Shown: positions 1 to 7,203 of the stretch, piece after piece | How positions within the stretch are numbered: position 1 is the first letter of the stretch | How the letters are laid out: every line of letters begins with the position of its first letter | From: Clostridia bacterium | GTDB taxonomy: Bacteria > Bacillota > Clostridia > UMGS1883 | Reading direction: 5' to 3' | DNA length: 11,844 nucleotides | NCBI GenBank assembly: GCA_017468215.1 | Contig: JAFUJG010000096.1 | Coordinates: 1 to 11,844 of the forward strand | The notes under the pieces: model-generated | What the model was told of the DNA's origin: nothing | Database searches by the model: none | The model's input: only the letters and a program-made list of their open reading frames with translations | Program-made: the position numbers and the translations under genes

Positions 1-1135
1 TGATAATAGCCTCAATATGTGCCATTTTCTTTTCGTCAACCTTTGCGTTCTTAAGTGCCTTTGTATCAACACCGGGCAAAAGCTTAAGCATGTTTTCCAA
101 AGGACCCATGTTTTTCATCTGCTCAATCTGGTCAAGATAATCGTTAAGGTCAAAATTATGTTCCTTAATTTTCTTTTCAAGCTCAATTGCCTTTTTTTCG
201 TCAATAGCTGCCTGGGCCTTATCAATAAGGCTTAAAACGTCGCCCATACCCAAAATTCTCGACGCCATACGGTCGGGATAGAAGGGCTCAAGGTCTGTAA
301 GCTTTTCGCCCATACCTGCAAACTTTATAGGCTTGCCTGTAACAGCTTTAACGCTCAGTGCCGCACCGCCTCGTGTATCGCCGTCAAGCTTTGTGAGAAC
401 AATTGCATCAATGCCAAGCTGTTCATTAAAGCTTTCAGCCACGTTTACTGCGTCCTGACCTGCCATTGCATCAATTACAAGGAGGATTTCCGCAGGGTGT
501 GTTTCATTTTTTATATCAACAAGCTCGCCCATAAGTGCTTCGTCAATATGAAGACGGCCTGCTGTATCCAGAATAATAGTATCGTACTTTGACGTGTCGC
601 ACCCTTGTACAGCCTTTTTAGCTATATTAACAGGACTTTTTTCGTCAAAATCCGCATATACATCACAGCCCACCTGACCGCCTACCACCTGGAGCTGCTT
701 AATAGCTGCAGGACGGTACACGTCACATCCTACCAAAAGAGGCCTCTTGCCGTTTTTCTTTAAAAGAGCACCAAGCTTTGCTGTGGTAGTTGTTTTACCT
801 GCACCCTGAAGACCAACCATCATATAAACGGTGGGAACTTTTGGGGAAACAGTGAGCTTTGATTGATTGCCGCCCATAAGCTCCGTGAGCTCGTCACGTA
901 CAATTTTTATAATCTGCTGACCGGGAGTAAGGCTTTCCAAAACCTGACTGCCCACAGCCTTTTCAAAGACCTTCTTTTCGAAGTCCTTAACAACCTTGTA
1001 GCTTACGTCTGCCTCTAAAAGAGCCAGTCTGACCTCACGCATGGCTTCCTTTAAATCTTTCTCGGAAACCTTGCCCTTACCTGTCAGCTTCTTAAAGGTG
1101 TTTTGCAATTTTTCGCCAAGGGACTCAAATGCCAT
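1..1135 (-). CDS. ffh: Signal recognition particle protein Ffh (SRP54), 3' end outside window
   Basis: SRP GTPase that binds 4.5S RNA and signal sequences and delivers ribosomes to the FtsY receptor at the membrane. 378 residues are visible (full length in the family is about 450). The N domain covers about residues 1-90. The G domain follows with the P-loop GLQGAGKTTTTAK (108-120), DTAGR (190-194), TKLDG (248-252) and GMGEK (274-278). The methionine-rich M domain starts near 295 and is cut by the window edge, so most of its RNA- and signal-binding part is not seen. The start is ATG at 1135-1133, preceded by an AAGGAGAAGG-type ribosome binding site that overlaps the ylxM stop codon. Only 12 bases separate the two genes, so they are one operon. 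All GTPase motifs are intact and nothing looks odd. Confidence 0.98.
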   Translation of the reverse strand, partial: MAFESLGEKLQNTFKKLTGKGKVSEKDLKEAMREVRLALLEADVSYKVVKDFEKKVFEKAVGSQVLESLTPGQQIIKIVRDELTELMGGNQSKLTVSPKVPTVYMMVGLQGAGKTTTTAKLGALLKKNGKRPLLVGCDVYRPAAIKQLQVVGGQVGCDVYADFDEKSPVNIAKKAVQGCDTSKYDTIILDTAGRLHIDEALMGELVDIKNETHPAEILLVIDAMAGQDAVNVAESFNEQLGIDAIVLTKLDGDTRGGAALSVKAVTGKPIKFAGMGEKLTDLEPFYPDRMASRILGMGDVLSLIDKAQAAIDEKKAIELEKKIKEHNFDLNDYLDQIEQMKNMGPLENMLKLLPGVDTKALKNAKVDEKKMAHIEAII

Positions 1136-1147
1136 TTTCCTTCTCCT

Positions 1148-1495
1148 TTATTTGAGTTTTTGCGCCATGTCAATTATTTCACTTGAGAGGGTATCAATGG
1201 TTTTGTTGCTCCATGCACCCATGTTAATCTCTTTAATTTTCAGTGCCGACTGCTCAATGCGGTCAATACACTTCAGCTTTGCGTAAAGGCCGATTTTTTC
1301 CTCGTACAAATCAAGCATTTCCTCGCTACGCTTGATAAAATCCCTCACGCCCTGACGGCTTATGCCTGTGTTTTCGGCAATTTCGCCTAAGGATAAATCG
1401 TCGTCATAATAGTATTCCATTGTGGACAGTTGCTTATCTGTCAGAAGATTTCCGTAAAGTGACAAAAGTGCACTGTATCTGAGATTTTTTTCCAT
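1148..1495 (-). CDS. ylxM: YlxM/p13-like SRP-associated DNA-binding protein (UPF0122)
   Basis: Small helix-turn-helix protein of the YlxM family, 115 residues, the usual family length. It is typically encoded directly before ffh in Firmicutes and is thought to modulate the SRP pathway; its exact role is less settled than that of Ffh. The sequence has the family hallmarks: LYGNLLTDKQ near residues 14-23, then a sigma-70 region 4-like helix-turn-helix, LSLGEIAENTGISRQGVRDF (about 34-53). A basic and acidic helical tail follows. The ATG at 1495 has AAGGAG six bases upstream. The gene has a near-consensus sigma-A promoter at 1588-1560 and is the first gene of the ylxM-ffh operon. Confidence 0.95.
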   Translation of the reverse strand: MEKNLRYSALLSLYGNLLTDKQLSTMEYYYDDDLSLGEIAENTGISRQGVRDFIKRSEEMLDLYEEKIGLYAKLKCIDRIEQSALKIKEINMGAWSNKTIDTLSSEIIDMAQKLK

Positions 1496-1530
1496 AACTG
1501 ACTCCTTGAGGCCAAAATTTTTACGCCTCT

Positions 1531-1550
1531 GTAAAGCTTTCGAACTTTAC
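1531..1550 (-). other. Inverted repeat at the predicted 5' end of the ylxM-ffh mRNA
   Basis: GTAAAG and CTTTAC form a six-base-pair stem around an eight-base loop that itself contains the palindrome TTCGAA. Measured from the promoter, the stem would begin only about three or four bases from the mRNA 5' end. It could be an mRNA-stabilising 5' hairpin or an operator. No T-tract follows, so it is not a terminator. The function is inferred only from position. Confidence 0.4.
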
Positions 1551-1559
1551 ACCTTTGCT

Positions 1560-1588
1560 ATTTTACACTACTTTACCCTCCCTGTCAA
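1560..1588 (-). promoter_or_regulatory. Sigma-A promoter of ylxM-ffh
   Basis: On the minus strand, TTGACA (1588-1583) and TAAAAT (1565-1560) are separated by exactly 17 bases. The -35 box is a perfect consensus and the -10 box has one mismatch. Transcription should start near 1554-1553, giving a leader of about 58 bases before the ylxM ATG. Confidence 0.85.
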
Positions 1589-1614
1589 TAGTTTTTTCTC
1601 AAAATTTTTCACCG

Positions 1615-1643
1615 TTGCATATTATGTCGATATTTGATATAAT
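1615..1643 (+). promoter_or_regulatory. Sigma-A promoter of ispE, extended -10
   Basis: TTGCAT (1615-1620) and a perfect TATAAT (1638-1643) are separated by 17 bases. A TG at 1635-1636 one base before the -10 box makes it an extended -10 promoter. Transcription should start near 1650, about 30 bases before the ispE ATG. The promoter diverges from the ylxM promoter, with 26 bases between the two -35 boxes. Confidence 0.85.
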
Positions 1644-1679
1644 TAATGTAATATAAAGAGAAAGGCTATGTGAATTATT

Positions 1680-2549
1680 ATGGATGCATTTACGGTAAAG
1701 GCATTTGCCAAAATCAATCTTTCGCTTGATGTTTTAGGCACACTCCCTAACGGCTACCACGAGGTTAAAATGGTTATGCAGACAGTTTCCCTTTACGACT
1801 CTGTTGAGCTGGAAAAGAAGGATGAAGGGATAGAGCTGGGCTGCTCGTTAAAGTTCCTTCCCACAGGGATCGACAACCTTGCATACCGTGCCGCAGAAGC
1901 ATTTTTTAACGAAACAGGCATAAAAGGCGGCGTTAAAATTTTTCTTAAAAAGCATATTCCCGTGGGTGCAGGTCTTGCAGGAGGTTCGAGCAATGCAGCG
2001 GCAGTGCTCATAGGGTTAAACCGTCTTTACGAGGCAAATCTTTCCACAAGAAGGCTTTGCGAAATAGGCACTGCACTGGGTGCAGATGTTCCCTACTGCA
2101 TAATAGGCGGCACACGCCTTGCGGAGGGTATAGGCGAAAAGCTTTCTCCCCTTCCGCCGCTTCCGCCCTGCTATATAGTTCTTGTAAAGCCCTCGTTCTC
2201 AATTTCTACCAAGTGGGTTTACGACAATATCGATGCTTGTCCCGACATTGTTCATCCCCCTACGGAGGAGCTTATCCGTGCACTTTCCGAGGGCGATTTG
2301 AACTCGGTTTGTGCAAACATGGGTAATGTTTTAGAGGATGTAAGCATAGCCCATTACCCCATCCTTTCCTCTGTGAAGGCTGACCTTATCGAGTTAGGTG
2401 CAATAGGTTCACAGATGTCAGGCAGCGGGCCTACAGTTTTCGGCATTTTTGACGATGAAGAAAAGGCCCTTAAAGCCAAGGAAATTTTATGGGATAAATA
2501 CAAGACAGCCTATATTTGCCGTGGCGTAAATTCCCACAAAAAACGATAG
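1680..2549 (+). CDS. ispE: 4-diphosphocytidyl-2-C-methyl-D-erythritol kinase IspE
   Basis: GHMP-family kinase that phosphorylates CDP-methylerythritol with ATP in the MEP (non-mevalonate) isoprenoid pathway; cytosolic. It has 289 residues, the normal length. Visible motifs are AKINLSLDVLG (10-20, with the conserved Lys11), the glycine-rich ATP loop PVGAGLAGGSSNAAA (94-108), GADVPYC (134-140, with the catalytic Asp136), and the C-terminal GHMP motif MSGSGPTVFGIF (246-257). The ATG at 1680 is the only reasonable start, because an in-frame TGA lies nine bases upstream. The nearest ribosome-binding-like sequence, GAGAAAGG (1658-1665), sits 14 bases away, which is long. The stop TAG lies inside the ribosome binding site of the next gene, so the two are probably co-transcribed. 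Confidence 0.97.
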   Translation: MDAFTVKAFAKINLSLDVLGTLPNGYHEVKMVMQTVSLYDSVELEKKDEGIELGCSLKFLPTGIDNLAYRAAEAFFNETGIKGGVKIFLKKHIPVGAGLAGGSSNAAAVLIGLNRLYEANLSTRRLCEIGTALGADVPYCIIGGTRLAEGIGEKLSPLPPLPPCYIVLVKPSFSISTKWVYDNIDACPDIVHPPTEELIRALSEGDLNSVCANMGNVLEDVSIAHYPILSSVKADLIELGAIGSQMSGSGPTVFGIFDDEEKALKAKEILWDKYKTAYICRGVNSHKKR

Positions 2550-2552
2550 GAG
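2548..2552 (+). promoter_or_regulatory. Ribosome binding site deciding the start of the heparinase-like gene
   Basis: AGGAG at 2548-2552 overlaps the TAG stop of ispE. The first usable ATG downstream is at 2567, a spacing of 14 bases, longer than the usual 5-9. The reading frame is open further upstream to a TTG at 2516, but that codon lies inside ispE and has no ribosome binding site. Confidence 0.6.
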
Positions 2553-2566
2553 AAATAACTGTTTTT

Positions 2567-5209
2567 ATGCATATTTCAGAATTTTTCACCATTTTTAACC
2601 TTTCATATCCAAACATGGATAAGGTTCACTATTTTGTATACTGCAACAACTATGCAAATGCAAAAAAAGAGCTTTTAAAATATTTTATCGAACGCAAGAG
2701 AAAGTTTCTTTCCTCCTCTGAGCCCATTGGTGAAAAGGACAAAAACTTTCCCCTTGCATACATTGCACGGCACGGTATTCTGTCGGGGCCTAACGAGGCC
2801 GACTGCTATTTGTCATCAATGTTTATTGCAAAAAGTGACGATTACACCTCGTTGGATGTTATGCCCTTTTTGAAAAAAGAGCTGTCCTTTATGCTGATGA
2901 GCCGACAGAAGGAAGCGGACGGTGCCCTTATGTACTCGCCTGTTTCCATTTTTCCGCCTTACCTGTTGCTGACAACAGATGATGGTGAGGAAATAAAGCT
3001 CTACTCCTCAAAGCATGCTTATATTTCCACCAAATCACCCGATACCCCCCTCTCGGGCGAAGATATTTACGAAATCTGCGAGCACAGCGAAAACGATGAG
3101 GAGGCCTTTTCCTTCAACACGGGCAGAGCATATCTTGCCTTTGACCTGTCGGAGGTGGATTTATCACATATCGTTTCCGCACGCTTTATGGCAAAGGTAT
3201 CCCTCAGCGAAAGCTTAACAACAAAGGAGCTTCTTTTGTTTAACATATGCGACACCTCCTGGAGCTCGGATTTGACCTGGAACAGCGTGAAGGGAAATAT
3301 ATATTCATGGGAATCGTCACCTACAGGCCCCTCCTGGATTTCTCCCGAGGGCAGCGACAGCGAATACCTTAACGTTACCTGCCGCTTCTGGTTTGCACGC
3401 CCCATGGCGTATCAGTACCTTTCAGATATTGAAAAAAACTCTGTTTACGGTGAAAAGCTCCTTTTCCTTATGGATGCCTTTTCCAAAAAGAAGGAGGGCG
3501 GTTTTAACCGTGTGCTGGAAACAGGCGAAAGGCTCTCAAATTTTGCCTGCGTGCTCAATGCACTTATTGACACCCCTGTTATGACCGAGGATTACCTCAT
3601 CTCTATACTGTGGATGATGTACCGTGATATGAAGCATCTTTGCGAAAACCCCGACCTTGGCTGGAGCAACTGGGCTGTTGTACGAACAAGCGGTCTTTCC
3701 AAGGCTATTGACTTTTTGCCCGAATTTAAAGAAAGCGAAAAGTGGAAAATTGCCACAAGAGATACTTTGGCAAAGCTTTTTGACCGCATGTACTCTCCTG
3801 ATTTTTCATTCCGTGAGGCAGGGCTTGCATATTCCTTCTGGTGCACTGATTTGTTTGCCTCGGCAATCAGGTCTGCGCATATTAACAACGACCCCTACGG
3901 TGCTTTTACACGCAACCGTATTGAAAAAGCCTTTGATGCCTCACTGGATTTGCTGTTCCCCAACCTTTACGACACCAATATCGGTGACTCTAACTATAAC
4001 AGCAAGGAAGAATACGTAAAAACAGTGGGCAAAATGTTTCCCACAAAAAAATACAAGGCACTTACAGAAGGTGTTGACGACCCTTCTGTTCCGCTTTCGG
4101 TGTTATATCCGTTTTCGGGCAGTGTTGTTATGCGCAACAGCTTTGAAAAGGACAAGGCAATTTATCTTGCCATGCACTCAATACCCTTTGACGGCCACGC
4201 TCACGACGATTTAGGCAGTATAATTCTTTATGCCTTTAACCGCCCCTTAATAACCGATATGGGCAGATACGGCTACTCTAAGGGTGAAATATCCCTGCAT
4301 CTTAAAACCTCCTCTGCACACAACAGCATTGAGCTTCCCATGTATAGCTATTCTCCCCATTCCGAGAGCGAGGCGAAGGTTACAACCTTTATCACAAACC
4401 CCATGTTTGACTATGCCGAAAGTGTTCAGAAGCCTTATAAGGACATTGACGCAACCCATAAACGCCGTGTGCTTTTTGTGAAAAACGAAGGCTACGTTAT
4501 AGTTTCGGACTATATTTCTACCGATACTCCTGCTGTTCACTTTAATCAGAACTGGCATTTCATGCCCGGAGCAAACCCTGTGTCTGATTATGACAATCAC
4601 ATTACCACCACCTTAGGCGACGGTGATATCGAGCTTGTGTGTCCCGATGCAGATACCGTACAGATTGAGGAGGACACATTCTCCTCAGGCTACGGCATGG
4701 CAGAAAAAAGCGAGAAGGTAACCTTTACAAAATACGGTCAGAACGCTTGTTTCACAACACTTCTCCTTCCCTTTAAGGGTGAGGAAAAGCCTCGTGTTTC
4801 GGCGTTCAGCTTTACCCCTGTTGATGGGGCAATCTCAGGCGGAGTGTTCGATATAGGAACGAATAAGGGTGTGTTCTATACACAGAACACTTGCCCGCAA
4901 CCCTTTCTTGACTGTACCTTTGACGGCGATATGGCATTTTTGTTAAACGGCAGGATGTTCCTTGCAAACGGAAGCAAGCTTTGCATAAATTCAACACCCT
5001 TGGTGGAAAGCCCTGCAGACTTTAAGGATTTGTATATCCATATTTCCTCGGGCATTGTGGAAATAAGCTCTGCCTCGGTGCACAAAAGCACCAATCGTGA
5101 GGAAGCAATAAGAATCCATGCTCCCAAAACAACACATGTAATATTAAATGGTGAAAGTATTCCCTTCACATTGTATTCGGACTACGTATACGCCGTTGCA
5201 CCAAACTAA
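2567..5209 (+). CDS. Heparinase II/III family protein with inserted CBM96/DNRLRE-like domain
   Basis: Probable polysaccharide lyase of the heparinase II/III fold, 880 residues; the substrate is unknown. The N-terminal part (about 20-110) has helical repeats such as YANAKKELLKYF. Residues about 145-275 resemble a DNRLRE/CBM96 carbohydrate-binding module, including GRAYLAFDLSEVD (186-198) and DTSWSSDLTWNS (229-240). An alpha/alpha-toroid region follows, with SNWAVVRTSGL (367-377) and FREAGLAYSFW (415-425). The C-terminal beta-sandwich has FDGHAHDD (541-548), LITDMG (561-566) and SSAHNSIEL (582-590). By analogy with heparinases, catalytic candidates are Asn368, Tyr422 and His544, and metal-ligand candidates are His546, Asp564 and His585. 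No signal peptide or membrane segment is visible, so it appears cytosolic, which is odd for this fold. It follows ispE by 17 bases and ends at a strong terminator. The family is fairly sure, the substrate is not. Confidence 0.82.
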   Translation: MHISEFFTIFNLSYPNMDKVHYFVYCNNYANAKKELLKYFIERKRKFLSSSEPIGEKDKNFPLAYIARHGILSGPNEADCYLSSMFIAKSDDYTSLDVMPFLKKELSFMLMSRQKEADGALMYSPVSIFPPYLLLTTDDGEEIKLYSSKHAYISTKSPDTPLSGEDIYEICEHSENDEEAFSFNTGRAYLAFDLSEVDLSHIVSARFMAKVSLSESLTTKELLLFNICDTSWSSDLTWNSVKGNIYSWESSPTGPSWISPEGSDSEYLNVTCRFWFARPMAYQYLSDIEKNSVYGEKLLFLMDAFSKKKEGGFNRVLETGERLSNFACVLNALIDTPVMTEDYLISILWMMYRDMKHLCENPDLGWSNWAVVRTSGLSKAIDFLPEFKESEKWKIATRDTLAKLFDRMYSPDFSFREAGLAYSFWCTDLFASAIRSAHINNDPYGAFTRNRIEKAFDASLDLLFPNLYDTNIGDSNYNSKEEYVKTVGKMFPTKKYKALTEGVDDPSVPLSVLYPFSGSVVMRNSFEKDKAIYLAMHSIPFDGHAHDDLGSIILYAFNRPLITDMGRYGYSKGEISLHLKTSSAHNSIELPMYSYSPHSESEAKVTTFITNPMFDYAESVQKPYKDIDATHKRRVLFVKNEGYVIVSDYISTDTPAVHFNQNWHFMPGANPVSDYDNHITTTLGDGDIELVCPDADTVQIEEDTFSSGYGMAEKSEKVTFTKYGQNACFTTLLLPFKGEEKPRVSAFSFTPVDGAISGGVFDIGTNKGVFYTQNTCPQPFLDCTFDGDMAFLLNGRMFLANGSKLCINSTPLVESPADFKDLYIHISSGIVEISSASVHKSTNREEAIRIHAPKTTHVILNGESIPFTLYSDYVYAVAPN

Positions 5210-5215
5210 ACGAAC

Positions 5216-5265
5216 AAAGCGACCTTAGTGTTCTCCCTTAAAAGAATACACTAAGGTCGCTTTTT
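5216..5265 (+). terminator. Strong intrinsic terminator between convergent genes, probably bidirectional
   Basis: A perfect 16-base-pair stem (5216-5231 with 5248-5263) encloses a 16-base loop and is followed by T5 on the plus strand. It lies seven bases after the heparinase-like stop. On the minus strand the same stem begins directly at the stop codon of the cysteine protease gene and ends in TTTGTT, a weaker but usable tail. It therefore probably serves both converging transcripts. The plus-strand T-tract overlaps the protease stop codon. Confidence 0.92.
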
Positions 5266-6856
5266 AATTTGCAATAAGCTTTTGCATCCATGCACTATTA
5301 ATTTTTACAACACCTTTAACCCCGGGCATGTTCAATTTATTAACCAGAACATTCACGTTATAATTATAGCCTGCGTCCTTCCATTGGTGCACATGTCCGT
5401 TCCCTGTAATGTGTGCATAAAAGGACACGCCCTTCACAAAAAACTCGTCTCCGGCTTCGCTGTTTCCTGCAGGGAGAACAACATCGCATTTTTCATCTAC
5501 GGTGTATTTCACATACAGGTCAAAGCCGTGTGGAGCAAAAATAGGCTCTGTAAGAGTAAGGATATAGTAACCCGGGGTTTCAAACCTTACCTTTGTTTGA
5601 GCAGTTTTATTTTCTGCAACATAAAAGGCGGCTTTGCCCTTTTCAAACCGGGTTTTTGTAAACCGTTCTGGCTCGTCCAGGGTGTTAGTATCAACAAGGA
5701 TTTCTACGGCACAATTTGTATCGCTTACATATACGCCCACCGCCTTTACCAGTGAGGGTATATCACAAAAACGTGTAACTGTGCATACACCGTAGCCTAC
5801 GGATGGGAATTTCACCTTACGCATTACGCCTTTGGGCGAGTAGGTAACTGCATCTGTCTTTTCGCCCTCCGCCATAAGATACGCTGTAGCAAAGCAGCCT
5901 ATGGTGGGGTCCATATAGGAGATATATTCATATCCTCCCATGCCAAAATCCTCTCCCCAGCTGTTTTTTACTATCCATGCTCCGTCTGCCGGGGTAACAA
6001 TGCCGTTGCGGCATTCAACAGGTGTTATTTTAAAGTTTTTGTGGGAATAATTATCATCCCAGCCTACAATTGCTACGGTGTGGTTGTCTATATCCGTAAA
6101 GGAGTAGCCCTTTGGGGTAAGCACAACATGGTTCCCATCGGGGGTTGTATTTTCGATAAAATCCTTCCACATGGCACAATATGATGCGGTAAGGGGATTG
6201 TAGTATGTTTTTTTGTCCTTTTCGTAGGCATAGTAGCCTGTGGTTACTGCCCCGTACTTTACAACCGCCGCTTTTATTTTTTGGATAACCTCATCATTTT
6301 TTACATAGCTTACATCCTTTACGTTACCCTCATTGTCAATTGTATATTCCAAGCGGCTGCTTGTTTGGGTTTCATCGGTGATAAAAAGCGCCTTTAAAAG
6401 CTGTGCCTGCTTTTTTTCAAAAAAGAGCAAGGGATAGCCTTTTTTTGTTTTAAGATAAAGCTCATACTCCTCCATCCCATAGCCTGTAAGGCTCACAGGA
6501 CCGGAAAACACGCCTCGTGCAAAATAAGCGGTTGCACTCTCACGGTTACCGCCTGTGGGGTTGTTGCGGGTATAGTTTTCAAAAAATTTTTGCCCCTTTT
6601 CCATGGCAGTTACCATATGGTAAGGGGAAAAGCCTGCCATTGCATTGGAAAAATCCCATCCGTTATTTACTGCCATTGAATGCTCTGCCGCATCTGTGGC
6701 AGCAAAGCTCCAGCAAATTGCATTTTGCCCTTGGTCCTTTACGGACGGGACCACGCTTTTATACACCTCATCGCTGTTATAATAATCTGCTGCATAGGCA
6801 AAAAAAGAGAGCGAACGGATACAGATTAAAACACATGCAATTGCTTTTTTAACCAT
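5264..6856 (-). CDS. Secreted C1A (papain-family) cysteine peptidase with lectin-like C-terminal domain
   Basis: Probable exported cysteine protease, 530 residues. A signal peptide is predicted at 1-22 (AYA before Ala23), although Arg14 interrupts its hydrophobic core. The peptidase domain starts almost at once, with no classic propeptide. Gln42 (oxyanion hole) and Cys48 lie in [14 protein letters not shown], with the six-residue Gln-Cys spacing of papain. His259 is in [11 protein letters not shown] and Asn298 in [13 protein letters not shown], so the catalytic set is complete. Residues about 355-485 ([17 protein letters not shown] and onward) match my memory of the lectin-like domain joined to C1A peptidases of anaerobes. 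The tail after 487 is unassigned. The ATG at 6856 has AAGGGAG about nine bases upstream. It lies 31 bases after the CopZ-like gene on the same strand, so it may be co-transcribed. The substrate is unknown. Confidence 0.88.
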   Translation of the reverse strand: MVKKAIACVLICIRSLSFFAYAADYYNSDEVYKSVVPSVKDQGQNAICWSFAATDAAEHSMAVNNGWDFSNAMAGFSPYHMVTAMEKGQKFFENYTRNNPTGGNRESATAYFARGVFSGPVSLTGYGMEEYELYLKTKKGYPLLFFEKKQAQLLKALFITDETQTSSRLEYTIDNEGNVKDVSYVKNDEVIQKIKAAVVKYGAVTTGYYAYEKDKKTYYNPLTASYCAMWKDFIENTTPDGNHVVLTPKGYSFTDIDNHTVAIVGWDDNYSHKNFKITPVECRNGIVTPADGAWIVKNSWGEDFGMGGYEYISYMDPTIGCFATAYLMAEGEKTDAVTYSPKGVMRKVKFPSVGYGVCTVTRFCDIPSLVKAVGVYVSDTNCAVEILVDTNTLDEPERFTKTRFEKGKAAFYVAENKTAQTKVRFETPGYYILTLTEPIFAPHGFDLYVKYTVDEKCDVVLPAGNSEAGDEFFVKGVSFYAHITGNGHVHQWKDAGYNYNVNVLVNKLNMPGVKGVVKINSAWMQKLIAN

Positions 6857-6887
6857 ATCCCTTCGCTCCCTTATATCCTAAAAAAAA

Positions 6888-7115
6888 TCAGAACAAGCCT
6901 TTTTTAACCTTTACCTCAACAGGCTCAAAGCCTGTTCTTTTTACGCAGTCTGTCAGGGCAGAATCAATTACATTTCCCTGAAGCTTTAAAACTGCACACT
7001 TGTTTTTAAGGTCAATCTTACAGCTGTCAACGCCAACCATGTTTTCAAATGCTTCCTTCATGCTCTTTGCACAGCCTTCGCACATCATGCCTTCGATATA
7101 AACTATTTTTTTCAT
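6888..7115 (-). CDS. Heavy-metal-associated (HMA) domain protein, CopZ-like
   Basis: A 75-residue single HMA domain (beta-alpha-beta-beta-alpha-beta) with the metal-binding motif MMCEGC (Cys12 and Cys15) after the first strand KKIVYIEGM. Such proteins usually carry Cu(I) in the cytosol to a P-type ATPase or regulator; no ATPase gene is in this window, so copper is inferred from the family. I chose the ATG at 7115. An in-frame ATG at 7127 would add four residues (MVKF), but the purine-rich AGGATGG would then overlap that start and the leader would be only about 10 bases. The stop is followed on the transcript by T8, then by the protease gene 31 bases away. The gene has its own sigma-A promoter. 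Confidence 0.85.
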   Translation of the reverse strand: MKKIVYIEGMMCEGCAKSMKEAFENMVGVDSCKIDLKNKCAVLKLQGNVIDSALTDCVKRTGFEPVEVKVKKGLF

Positions 7116-7143
7116 AAATTTCACCATCCTGCTATTTTATTGC

Positions 7144-7172
7144 ATTGTATCATATTATCGGGATAAATTCAA
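7144..7172 (-). promoter_or_regulatory. Sigma-A promoter of the CopZ-like gene
   Basis: On the minus strand, TTGAAT (7172-7167) and TACAAT (7149-7144) are separated by 17 bases, with TG one base before the -10 box (extended -10). Transcription should start near 7137, about 22 bases before the preferred ATG at 7115. It probably also drives the downstream protease gene. It overlaps a candidate sigma-E promoter on the opposite strand. Confidence 0.78.
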
Positions 7173-7178
7173 TAGAAT
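7150..7178 (+). promoter_or_regulatory. Candidate sigma-E-type promoter of the SpoIVFB-like gene
   Basis: TCATATT (7150-7156) fits the Bacillus sigma-E -35 consensus KMATATT exactly. After 14 bases, AATAGAAT (7171-7178) matches 6 of 8 positions of CATACAMT. The predicted transcription start near 7185 puts GGAG and the TTG start in a sensible leader. The region is AT-rich and also holds the opposing sigma-A promoter, so the match could be chance. It is supported by the known sigma-E control of spoIVF in Bacillus subtilis. Confidence 0.45.
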
Positions 7179-7191
7179 AATATCAGTTTTT

Positions 7192-7195
7192 GGAG
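7192..7195 (+). promoter_or_regulatory. Ribosome binding site that selects a TTG start
   Basis: GGAG at 7192-7195 lies eight bases before TTG 7204. The upstream in-frame GTG at 7195 overlaps the GGAG itself and so cannot use it. This makes TTG 7204 the likely start of the M50 protease. Confidence 0.65.
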
Positions 7196-7203
7196 TGAGT
7201 TTC

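Noticed and set aside
17..1286. Plus-strand open frames across ffh and ylxM.
   Set aside because: They lie antisense to two clear conserved genes, with no supporting promoter or protein similarity.
2516..2566. N-terminal extension of the heparinase-like protein from an in-frame TTG at 2516.
   Set aside because: It lies inside ispE without a ribosome binding site and adds residues unlike the family. ATG 2567 follows an AGGAG.
3015..4600. Several open frames of 60-120 codons on both strands inside the heparinase-like gene.
   Set aside because: They are shadows of a long, motif-bearing coding frame and have no recognisable protein features or ribosome binding sites.
6880..6936. Terminator between the copZ-like gene and the protease gene (T8 after the copZ-like stop).
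   Set aside because: The only stem that can be drawn before the T-tract has a long loop of roughly 30 bases and a wobble pair. It is too weak to call.
7116..7127. Start of the CopZ-like protein at ATG 7127.
   Set aside because: Possible but less likely: the ribosome-binding-like AGGATGG overlaps this ATG, and the predicted leader would be about 10 bases.
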